Below are positions 40,199 through 48,259 of a stretch of 64,000 nt of DNA, one piece after another. The notes under the pieces were generated by a model. It ran no database searches. It was given only the letters and a program-made list of their open reading frames with translations, and was not told the DNA's origin. How positions within the stretch are numbered: the stretch's first letter is position 1; each line of letters begins with the position of its first letter. Made by a program: the position numbers and the translations under genes. The stretch spans positions 40,414 to 104,413 of the forward strand of contig DASPTQ010000076.1 of the NCBI GenBank assembly GCA_035623335.1, in the 5' to 3' direction. Source of the DNA: JAFAGX01 sp035623335. Its GTDB lineage: Bacteria; Acidobacteriota; Terriglobia; Terriglobales; Acidobacteriaceae.

Positions 40199-41863
40199 TC
40201 ACTGCGGAGGAGGCTCGGGCTCGGCCGAGCCGTCGGCCCGCGGATCTGAAGCCCCGTAGTTGATCCTGGTTTTTCGATCGTGCATTACCGCCTGACCCCG
40301 ACCCATGGAGCTCGAATACTCTCCCTCGACATCGAACTGGTGTCCCATCGCGGTAAGCTTTTCGATCACCTCGGCTTTCACCCGGGATTCGATCACGACG
40401 TGGCAGCCTCGCTTCGGACTAACGGTAAACCGTGGATTCTCCAAGGCCGCCTGCAGGTTCATCCCATAGTCGACCACGTTCGAGACCAATTGCGCATGCG
40501 CCACCGGCTGGTTGGCTCCGCCCATGATGCCAAAGCCGATGTGCTGGTCGCCGCGTTCCATGAATGCCGGAATAATGGTGTGAAACGGTCGCTTGCGGGG
40601 AGCAAGAACATTGGGCGAGGAGGGATCGAGCGAGAACAGCCCGCCCCGGTCTTGCAGGGCGAACCCCATGCCCGCGACGGTAATTCCCGAGCCAAATAAT
40701 TCGTAATTGCTTTGAATCAGGGAAACGATGTTGCCCTGGCGGTCGACCACCGAAAGATAGGTAGTGTCGCTCCCCGGCGGCTTGCCCGCCGCGACGTCGC
40801 AATGGGCTTCGGAGGGACTGATCGACTGGGCGCGCTCCTGGGCGTAAGCTTTCGACAACAAGCCTTCGACCGGTACGGGATGAAAGCGAGGATCGGCGTT
40901 GTAGCGGTAAAGATCGGCGTAAGCCAGTTTCATGGCCTCGATTTTCATGTGCAGTTCGGGTACGCTGGACGGTCCCTCGGGCGAAGCCGGAGAAGTCTCC
41001 ATGAGATTGAGCATCGCAAGCGCCGCCATGCCCTGGCCATTGGGAGGCAGTTCATAAATCGTCCAGCCCCGATAGGTGGTGGAGACAGGAGTCACCCATT
41101 CGGGGGAAAAATCGGCCAGATCATCGGCGGCCATCGTGCCCCCGAGCGATTGGGAAGTGGCCAGAATGGCGCGTGCGATTTCACCTTTGTAGAACGCATC
41201 AGCTCCCCCATCGGCCACCCCGCGCAGTGCTTTGGCCACATCGGGGTTGCGGAATACCTCTCCCACCGCCGGGACTTTGCCGTCCGGTAAGAACACGCGG
41301 CGGCTCTCGGGATTCTGCGAGATCCAGTCTGCGGTGGTTGCCCAATAGCCGTGAATCACCTCCGGCACCGGATAGCCTTGCTCGGCATAGGAGATGGCGG
41401 CGTGAAACAGATCTTTCCAGGGCAACTGCCCAAAACGCTGATGCAAAGCCCTCCACCCCGCCACCACGCCAGGCACCGTCACCGCATCGATGCCGGCCTG
41501 CGGCATAGAGCTGGCGCCTTTGGATTGGAGGTGCTTGAGGGTGAGTCCGCGCGGGGCCCAGCCGCTCGAATTGATTCCGTACAGCTTTCCGCTTTTCGCC
41601 TCCCAGTAGATGGCAAACAGATCCCCGCCCATGCCGCACATCATGGGCTCGGTAACGCCAAGCACCGCATTGGCAGCAATCGCCGCATCCACGGCCGATC
41701 CGCCACGACTCAAGATTTGGGCGCCGGCCACGGAAGCCTGGACATGACTGGTGGCCACGATGCCGTAACGCGAGATCACCATGGACCGGGCGTGCGAGCG
41801 GTCCTGGCCAAAGGCGGAACGGAAGAAGAACAAGACCACAATCGACAGTAGACAGAAACGCAT
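40199..41863 (-). CDS. ggt: Gamma-glutamyltransferase (glutathione hydrolase)
   Basis: 554 residues. Signal peptide MRFCLLSIVVLFFFRSAFG places it in the periplasm. The large-subunit part holds AILSRGGSAVDAAIAANAVL-like sequence and GMGGDLFAIYW. Autoprocessing is expected before the Thr of GSDTTYLSVVD, which becomes the nucleophile of the small subunit; GGANQPVAHAQ, a divergent equivalent of the GGxxI region, follows. The enzyme removes or transfers the gamma-glutamyl group of glutathione-like peptides. The start is set at 41863 for the signal peptide. It is divergent from the efflux pump gene, 128 bp apart. Confidence 0.93.
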   Translation of the reverse strand: MRFCLLSIVVLFFFRSAFGQDRSHARSMVISRYGIVATSHVQASVAGAQILSRGGSAVDAAIAANAVLGVTEPMMCGMGGDLFAIYWEAKSGKLYGINSSGWAPRGLTLKHLQSKGASSMPQAGIDAVTVPGVVAGWRALHQRFGQLPWKDLFHAAISYAEQGYPVPEVIHGYWATTADWISQNPESRRVFLPDGKVPAVGEVFRNPDVAKALRGVADGGADAFYKGEIARAILATSQSLGGTMAADDLADFSPEWVTPVSTTYRGWTIYELPPNGQGMAALAMLNLMETSPASPEGPSSVPELHMKIEAMKLAYADLYRYNADPRFHPVPVEGLLSKAYAQERAQSISPSEAHCDVAAGKPPGSDTTYLSVVDRQGNIVSLIQSNYELFGSGITVAGMGFALQDRGGLFSLDPSSPNVLAPRKRPFHTIIPAFMERGDQHIGFGIMGGANQPVAHAQLVSNVVDYGMNLQAALENPRFTVSPKRGCHVVIESRVKAEVIEKLTAMGHQFDVEGEYSSSMGRGQAVMHDRKTRINYGASDPRADGSAEPEPPPQ

Positions 41864-41991
41864 AGGCAACCTCGCGGAAGTGGAATTCTCATCGTCTGGC
41901 CAGTCGGCTGTCAAGGCGCAAGAACTTGCTGAAACCTTCTCTTGCCTGGCGGCATCTGTGAGGAATTCCCGGCGCTCGGGAAAAAAGACCC

Positions 41992-43557
41992 ATGGCTATC
42001 CCGGCACCCGCGACACTGCCCAAGAATCCCTGGTTGATCGCGGTCTCGGTCATGCTGGCCACGTTCATGGAGGTGCTCGACACCTCGATTGCGGCCGTTG
42101 CCTTGCCCTACATTGCGGGGAGTCTTTCCGCCACCACCGACGAGGCAACTTGGGTGCTCACCAGTTACCTGGTGGCCAATGCCGTGGTGCTTCCCGCCAG
42201 CAGCTGGTTCTCCCTCCGCTTTGGACGCAAGCGGTTTCTCGTTACCTGCATTATCATCTTCACCGCTTCATCCTTCCTCTGCGGGGCCGCTCCGAGCCTG
42301 GCCTTCATTCTTCTTGCCCGCGCCGTCCAGGGTGCGGGAGGAGGCGCCTTGCAGCCGTTGTCCCTATCGATCCTGCTCGAGAGCTTTCCCGCCGACAAGC
42401 GCGGCTTGGCGGCAGCCGTGTTTGCCTTGGGTGTGGTGGTCGCGCCGGTACTCGGCCCCACGCTCGGAGGCTGGCTCACCGACACCTACTCTTGGCGCTG
42501 GGCGTTCTACATCAACATCCCCGTCGGCATATTCGCGGTGTTCATGATTCTCCGCTATGTGGAGGATCCGCCTTACATCAAAGAGGCGAAACCGGGAAAA
42601 CTGGACGGAATCGGGTTAGGTCTGCTGGCCATCTGGCTGGGCTGTTTGCAAATCATCCTCGACAAGGGCCAGGAAGATGATTGGTTCGGGGCAACCTGGA
42701 TCCGCTGGGCCAGTCTCGTTCTGGTGGTGTGTCTGGTGGCCTTCCTGATTCGCCAATTTCGCCTCGATAAGCCACTGGTCGATCTGCGGGTTTTTCAGCA
42801 CCGTAATTTTACGTTGGGATGTTTACTGATCGGCCTGTTTGGCGCCGCTCTCTATGGCCTGGTCACTCTGTTACCTCTGTTTTACCAGGAATTGCTGGGC
42901 TACACCGCCCTGGCTGCGGGTTGGGCGGTTAGCCCTCGCGGGATCGGAGCGATTTTGGCGATGCCGATCATCGGCGTGTTAACCGCGAAACTCGATAACC
43001 GATGGCTCATTATGTCTGGCTTCCTCTTGTTTGCCATCAGCAGCCTGCGGTTTGGCCAGGCAACTCTCGAGATTTCGGAGTGGAGTTTTCTCTGGGCCAT
43101 TATCCTGAGCGGCTTCGGCTCCGGCTGTGTCTTCGTTCCGCTTTCGACGATGACCGTGTCGGGTCTTAAGAACGAGGAGATCGGCAACGCCAGCGGACTG
43201 TACAACCTGCTGCGCAATATTGGGGGCAGCATCGGGATCGCCGTGGTCAACACGATGATTGCCCGCCGCCAGCAGCTGCACCGCACCGAGCTGGTGCATT
43301 CGATCACTCCCGGCAGCGTGACCGTAGTCGGCCGATTGCACGCCCTGCAGCACTTTTTCCAGGCGCAGGGCGCCTCGCCTTCGCTGGCTTTTGACCGGGC
43401 ACAAGGTTTGATCGAGGTGATGGTGAATCGGCAGTCACTGCTTTGGTCGTATGTGGATGATTTCCGCTACATGGCTTTGCTGTGCTTTGCCTGCATCCCC
43501 ATCGCCCTGTGCATGAAGAAAACCGTGGGCCGAGGCGGCATCAGTGCCGGCCACTAG
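41992..43557 (+). CDS. DHA2-family (EmrB/QacA-type) drug:H+ antiporter
   Basis: 521 residues with about 14 membrane segments. Family marks: FMEVLDTSIAAVALPYIAGS near the N-terminus (motif D1), SWFSLRFGRKRFLV (motif A), QGAGGGALQPLSLSILLESF and GVVVAPVLGPTLGGWLTD (motif C of drug exporters). Such pumps expel hydrophobic compounds using the proton gradient. No EmrA-like adaptor or TetR regulator is adjacent, although an exported gamma-glutamyltransferase is divergent. The substrate is unknown. Confidence 0.92.
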   Translation: MAIPAPATLPKNPWLIAVSVMLATFMEVLDTSIAAVALPYIAGSLSATTDEATWVLTSYLVANAVVLPASSWFSLRFGRKRFLVTCIIIFTASSFLCGAAPSLAFILLARAVQGAGGGALQPLSLSILLESFPADKRGLAAAVFALGVVVAPVLGPTLGGWLTDTYSWRWAFYINIPVGIFAVFMILRYVEDPPYIKEAKPGKLDGIGLGLLAIWLGCLQIILDKGQEDDWFGATWIRWASLVLVVCLVAFLIRQFRLDKPLVDLRVFQHRNFTLGCLLIGLFGAALYGLVTLLPLFYQELLGYTALAAGWAVSPRGIGAILAMPIIGVLTAKLDNRWLIMSGFLLFAISSLRFGQATLEISEWSFLWAIILSGFGSGCVFVPLSTMTVSGLKNEEIGNASGLYNLLRNIGGSIGIAVVNTMIARRQQLHRTELVHSITPGSVTVVGRLHALQHFFQAQGASPSLAFDRAQGLIEVMVNRQSLLWSYVDDFRYMALLCFACIPIALCMKKTVGRGGISAGH

Positions 43558-43659
43558 GCCGGGATGCTTTGCCCTGACGGCGGCCACGGACTCATCGGAG
43601 AGCGCGTTCCTGGGCGATTCGGTTGCTAAAATACGAGTGCCCTAGTCTCGGACGAAAGC

Positions 43660-44652
43660 ATGCAAGCCGCACTCCTTCACTCACCGGGGAAAATCTCCCA
43701 GCGGCCGTTGCGGATGGATGAGGTCCCCTCCCCTGCTCTGACTGCTGGACATGTCGTGTTGCGGGTTCGCGCCTGCGGCGTGTGCCGAACCGACTTGCAT
43801 ATCGTCGAAGGCGAGTTGCCGCCGCGCCGGCAACGCCTGATTCCAGGGCACCAGATGGTGGCGGAAATCATCGCTGGCGGACGGCCGGATCTGCCGCTCG
43901 GCATGCGCGTCGGTGTGTCCTGGATGGGCGGGGTCGACGGCACGTGCTGGTACTGCCGACAGGGTCTCGAGAATTTGTGCGACGCTCCCACCTTCACCGG
44001 TTATACCGTGGATGGCGGATATGCGGAGTGCGCCTTGGCGCGTACCGATTTTATCTTTCCCCTGCCGGAGTCTCTCGACGACTTGCATGCCGCTCCCCTG
44101 CTCTGCGCTGGCATCATCGGGTTCCGCAGCCTGCGCGTGGCCGAGGTGGCGTCGGGAGAGCGCGTGGGGCTCTTTGGTTTTGGGGCATCGGCGCACCTGG
44201 TCATCGAAGTCTTGAAATTCTGGAAGTGCGCGGTCTATGTTTCCACCCGGGGAGAGTCTCATCAGCGGCTGGCTTCCTCCCTGGGAGCCGATTGGGTGGG
44301 AAGTGAACACGAGCAACCGCCGGTAGAGCTCGATCGTGCGATCACCTTTGCGCCCAGCGGAGACGTGGTCGTCGCGGCACTCTCCAGCCTGCGCAAGGGT
44401 GGTGTGGTGGCCATCAACGCCATCCACCTCGACCGCATTCCGCAGTTTGATTACGACCGGCTGCTGTGGGGCGAACGCCAGCTGCGCAGCGTGGCCAACA
44501 TGACCCGGGCCGATGCTCGGGACTTCCTGGGGATTGCCGCGAAAATCGGCTTGAAACCGAAAATCACCGTGTTCCCGCTTGCCCAGGCGAATGAAGCACT
44601 CGCGGCCGTGAAGAACGACGCGATCGATGGTGCAGCGGTGATCGTTCCCTGA
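43660..44652 (+). CDS. Zinc-dependent alcohol dehydrogenase family protein
   Basis: 330 residues, a medium-chain dehydrogenase/reductase. The catalytic zinc ligands are in RACGVCRTDLHIVEG (Cys) and PGHQMVAEI (His, where classical enzymes have GHE). Structural zinc cysteines are in GTCWYCRQGLENLCDAP. The cofactor loop is GLFGFGASAHLVIEV, a variant of GxGxxG. The end (LAQANEALAAVKNDAIDGAA) is typical of the AdhA-like group. It probably oxidises primary alcohols or reduces aldehydes with NAD(P); substrate unknown. A strong hairpin follows 43 bp after the stop. Confidence 0.9.
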   Translation: MQAALLHSPGKISQRPLRMDEVPSPALTAGHVVLRVRACGVCRTDLHIVEGELPPRRQRLIPGHQMVAEIIAGGRPDLPLGMRVGVSWMGGVDGTCWYCRQGLENLCDAPTFTGYTVDGGYAECALARTDFIFPLPESLDDLHAAPLLCAGIIGFRSLRVAEVASGERVGLFGFGASAHLVIEVLKFWKCAVYVSTRGESHQRLASSLGADWVGSEHEQPPVELDRAITFAPSGDVVVAALSSLRKGGVVAINAIHLDRIPQFDYDRLLWGERQLRSVANMTRADARDFLGIAAKIGLKPKITVFPLAQANEALAAVKNDAIDGAAVIVP

Positions 44653-44695
44653 GCGTTCGCTCTTCTCGATCCATTCGGCCGCGGGATAAGAATAA

Positions 44696-44729
44696 AGGCG
44701 CCCCGGACTCCTAGAGTCACAGGGCGCCT
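44696..44729 (+). terminator. Strong stem-loop after the alcohol dehydrogenase gene
   Basis: Arms AGGCGCCC (44696-44703) and GGGCGCCT (44722-44729) enclose a second perfect stem GACTC/GAGTC with a CTA loop. No U tract follows on the plus strand, so it is a factor-assisted terminator or a processed 3' end rather than a classical intrinsic terminator. On the minus strand TTTATTC follows the stem. Confidence 0.5.
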
Positions 44730-44813
44730 GAACAGCCCTCCCCCAGAACTGCTCAGTCACAAAACTAAACTGGCAGGTCGAAGACGTAAAGGGCACGACT
44801 GTGCCATCGCCTT

Positions 44814-44872
44814 AGCCGAACAGTGCCAATCGCTCACTCGGAAGCTCAATCACTTCCGGATCAGGTTCGGCT
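44814..44872. other. Nested inverted repeats in the leader of the BNR-repeat gene
   Basis: AGCCGAAC (44814-44821) pairs with GTTCGGCT (44865-44872) and encloses a perfect inner hairpin CGGAAG/CTTCCG (44839-44844 and 44853-44858). It ends 67 bp before the start of the BNR protein gene and could be a structured leader; no known riboswitch matches. Confidence 0.35.
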
Positions 44873-44939
44873 CGGTGTTCGCCTGCATTCGTTTTTTGTG
44901 CAAATTTGATTTATTCTTTCGACCCGGAGGATGCTCTTG

Positions 44940-47900
44940 ATGGGTGCTCAACGTCTCGCGATGCTGGTGGTCGGGTTGGGTCTGGTGGTTTCAGCCACAA
45001 GCTTCAGTTCAGCCCAGGCGTATCCGGAGACAACCTACCAGCAGCTGCATTGGCGGATGATAGGGCCGTTTCGCGGCGGTCGAACCCGGGCCGCAGCCGG
45101 CGTGCCCACTCAGCCCAACGTCTTCTACATCGGTGCGGTCAATGGAGGGGTTTGGAAAAGTGATGACTACGGGCGCACCTGGAACCCGATTTTTGACGCC
45201 CAACCTACCCAATCGATCGGCGCCATCGCCGTGGCTCCCTCCGATCCCAACATCGTTTATGTCGCCAGCGGTGAAGGCTTGCATCGTCCCGACCTTTCGG
45301 TTGGCAACGGGATCTATCGCTCGGCGGATGGGGGAAACACCTGGAAGCATCTCGGGCTCGAAGCCGGCCAGCAAATTCCCGCTCTGGTGGTGGACCCGCG
45401 CGATCCCAACCGGCTGTTTGCCGCCGTGCTCGGCAACCCCTATGGTCCGAGCGCGGAGCGGGGCATATTTCGTTCCCTCGATGGAGGGGTAAGCTGGCAA
45501 AAGGTTCTGTACAAGGACGACAATACCGGCGGGTCCGACATTGCCCTCGATCCTTCCCATCCCGAGGTGCTCTATGCCGCGCTTTGGGAGGCGCGGGAAG
45601 GGCCCTGGGAGGACAATAACCTTCTCCAGGGAACCGGCGGAGGCCTATTCAAATCTACCGACGGCGGCGATACCTGGAAGCAACTGACCAACGGATTGCC
45701 CACCAATCTCGTGCAGGTCAATGTAGCCCTGGCACCCAGCCGGCCGAGCCGGATCTACGCCAGTGTGGGAACCAGCGAGAAAGGTGACTACGAATCCGGC
45801 GCGGGACTCGCCGTGTACCGCTCGGATGATGGAGGAGAGAGTTGGGCTCGGATTACCGAGGACCCGCGACCGGCGATGCGCATTGGGGGCGGCGATCTAT
45901 CGGTGCTGAGGGTCGATCCCGCCAACCCGGACGTTGTCTACAGCGCCAGTATCGTCACCGTGCGCTCGGCCGATGGGGGCAAGAGCTGGACGAGCCTTCG
46001 CGGCGCGCCGGGCGGGGACGATTATCAAAATCTTTGGATCAATCCGAACCATCCCAATCTTATTCTTCTGGTCAGCGATCAAGGCGGAATTGTAACCGTC
46101 AATGGGGGCGAGACCTGGAGCTCCTGGTACAACCAGCCCAGCGCGCAACTCTATCACGTTGCCGTCAGCGCCAGCTTTCCCTATAAGGTTTGCAGCGGAC
46201 AACAGGAGAGCGGTTCGGTTTGTATTTCGAGCCGCGGCAATGACGGTTCCATCACCAATCGCGACTGGCATCCGGTAGGAGTGATCGAATACGGTTACGC
46301 GGCTCCCGACCCGCTCGATCCTGATCTCATCTATGGCGGCGGAAGAAGTGAGGTTTCGAAGTACCACTGGTCGACGGGGCAGATTCAAAACGTGACGCCT
46401 ATTCCCGTCCGCAGCGGCAAGTACCGCGCGGATCGCACCCAGCCCGTCCGCTTCTCCCCGATCGATCCCCACATTCTCTACTACGCAACCAACGTGCTGT
46501 TCAAAACCACCGACGGGGGAGATTCCTGGCAGGCGATCAGCCCGGACCTGACGCGGCCGAATCCCGGCGCGCCCCCCAGTGTCACCTCCCTTCTTTCCAA
46601 AAACCCCGATGCGGCCAAGCAACGCGGCGTGATTTACTCACTGGCTCCATCCCTCCAGGATGTCAATACGCTATGGGCCGGCACCGACGACGGCTTGCTT
46701 TGGATTACTCGGGACGGAGGCAAGAATTGGACGGATATCACCCCTCCGCAACTGACTCCCTGGAGCAAAGTCACGCAGATCGAAGCCTCGCACTTCGATG
46801 ATCACACCGCCTATGCCTCGGTCAGCCGCTTTCGTATCGGTGACCTTCGCCCCTATGTCTATCGCACGCACGACGGAGGCAAGAGCTGGCAACCGATCGT
46901 CCGTGGGCTGCCGGACGGTCCCGCCGATACGGTGCGCGAAGATCCGGTTCGCAAAGGTTTGCTCTTTGCCGGAACCGAGAATGCGGTGTGGGTGTCGTTT
47001 AATGACGGTGACGATTGGCAGTCGCTCGAACTCAATCTGCCGCACACCTCGATGCGGGATTTGTGGATTAAGGACGATGACCTGATCGTCGCCACCCACG
47101 GGCGCTCGTTCTGGATTCTTGACGACATCACTTGCCTGCGGCAGATCACCGGGTCCACCTTGAACTCGGCTGCCGTGCTCTTTGAACCCGGCGTTGCCTA
47201 CCGGGTCCGGCGCAGCACGTATCCTGACACGCCCATCCCGCCGGATGAGCCCCTGGCGGAGAACCCGCCGGACGGCGCGGTGATTGACTACTTTCTTTCC
47301 CAGGCCGCTTCGGAGCCGCTTACCATCGAGATTCTCGACTCCCAAGGCAAGCTGGTACGCCGCTATTCGAGCGCCGACCAGCCACAACCGACGCCAGCAG
47401 AACTCGAGAAGCAATTGGTGCCGCCCTATTGGGTGCAAATGCCGAAAACTCTCTCCACGGCTCCGGGTGCGCACCGCTGGGTTTGGGACTTACACTACCC
47501 GGCGCCGACCGCCGCGCATCACGAATATCCGATCTCAGCCGTGCCGCGAAGGACACCCCGACTCCCCCTCGGCCCACTTGCGTTACCCGGAAACTATTCC
47601 GTGCGGCTGACGGTGAACAGACGCACTTACGTCTCTCCCCTGGTCGTCAAACTGGATCCGCGGGTGAACCCGCCGCCGTCCGGTCTCCGGCAGATGTTTG
47701 ATCTGGAGAGGCAGCTGGCGGCGCTGCTGACGAGCAGTTCGGAGGCGGTGCTCGAGGCACATTCCATTCGAGACCAACTCAACAAGCTGTCGGGACAGGC
47801 CACCGGTACCACGCGAGACTCGATCGAGGCTTTTCGTAAGAAGCTCCTGGCGCTCACCGAGCCGGCCACCGCCGAATCCTCGGCGCCGACCCTAACCCAA

Positions 47901-48143
47901 GTGAACAGCGCTGTCAGCACACTCTATGGCGGAGTCGGAGCGGCCGACGCAACTCCCACCGCGGCCCAAGTTGAAGCTTCGAAGAAGATGGAACAGGATA
48001 CGACCAGGGTGATCAAGCAATGGAAGGAACTCAAAACGAGCGAGCTTCCCGGCTTGAACCTCGCGCTCCACCGCGCCGGGCTGCCGGAACTGCACTTGGA
48101 TTCGAGTCCGTCCGCGGAAGCCGAACAGGGCGACGAAGAGTAA
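44940..48143 (+). CDS. Exported BNR/sortilin-like multi-propeller protein
   Basis: 1067 residues. The start is the ATG at 44940, 9 bases after GGAGG; the ATG at 44931 abuts the ribosome binding site. A signal peptide (about 1-28, ending SSAQA) precedes at least two beta-propellers built of BNR/Asp-box repeats: GVWKSDDYGRTW, IYRSADGGNTW, IFRSLDGGVSWQ, LFKSTDGGDTW, VYRSDDGGESW, LFKTTDGGDSW, VYRTHDGGKSW. A C-terminal part (about 750-1067) contains a beta domain (HRWVWDLHYPAPTAAHHEYP) and a coiled-coil-like tail. Acidobacterial relatives are often called VPS10/sortilin-like or glycosyl-hydrolase BNR proteins, but no sialidase catalytic residues are evident. Likely a periplasmic or surface binding or hydrolytic protein. 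Confidence 0.88.
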   Translation: MGAQRLAMLVVGLGLVVSATSFSSAQAYPETTYQQLHWRMIGPFRGGRTRAAAGVPTQPNVFYIGAVNGGVWKSDDYGRTWNPIFDAQPTQSIGAIAVAPSDPNIVYVASGEGLHRPDLSVGNGIYRSADGGNTWKHLGLEAGQQIPALVVDPRDPNRLFAAVLGNPYGPSAERGIFRSLDGGVSWQKVLYKDDNTGGSDIALDPSHPEVLYAALWEAREGPWEDNNLLQGTGGGLFKSTDGGDTWKQLTNGLPTNLVQVNVALAPSRPSRIYASVGTSEKGDYESGAGLAVYRSDDGGESWARITEDPRPAMRIGGGDLSVLRVDPANPDVVYSASIVTVRSADGGKSWTSLRGAPGGDDYQNLWINPNHPNLILLVSDQGGIVTVNGGETWSSWYNQPSAQLYHVAVSASFPYKVCSGQQESGSVCISSRGNDGSITNRDWHPVGVIEYGYAAPDPLDPDLIYGGGRSEVSKYHWSTGQIQNVTPIPVRSGKYRADRTQPVRFSPIDPHILYYATNVLFKTTDGGDSWQAISPDLTRPNPGAPPSVTSLLSKNPDAAKQRGVIYSLAPSLQDVNTLWAGTDDGLLWITRDGGKNWTDITPPQLTPWSKVTQIEASHFDDHTAYASVSRFRIGDLRPYVYRTHDGGKSWQPIVRGLPDGPADTVREDPVRKGLLFAGTENAVWVSFNDGDDWQSLELNLPHTSMRDLWIKDDDLIVATHGRSFWILDDITCLRQITGSTLNSAAVLFEPGVAYRVRRSTYPDTPIPPDEPLAENPPDGAVIDYFLSQAASEPLTIEILDSQGKLVRRYSSADQPQPTPAELEKQLVPPYWVQMPKTLSTAPGAHRWVWDLHYPAPTAAHHEYPISAVPRRTPRLPLGPLALPGNYSVRLTVNRRTYVSPLVVKLDPRVNPPPSGLRQMFDLERQLAALLTSSSEAVLEAHSIRDQLNKLSGQATGTTRDSIEAFRKKLLALTEPATAESSAPTLTQVNSAVSTLYGGVGAADATPTAAQVEASKKMEQDTTRVIKQWKELKTSELPGLNLALHRAGLPELHLDSSPSAEAEQGDEE

Positions 48144-48259
48144 CAAGGTCCTCCGTGCGCTGCGATCACGATTCAGGGGCGGCGCGATTCTGACCTCGAG
48201 AACACCTCACGCAGGTTAGGCGTACCCGCCCTTCCGGCTGCGCTCGCGCGGGGCTGCGC

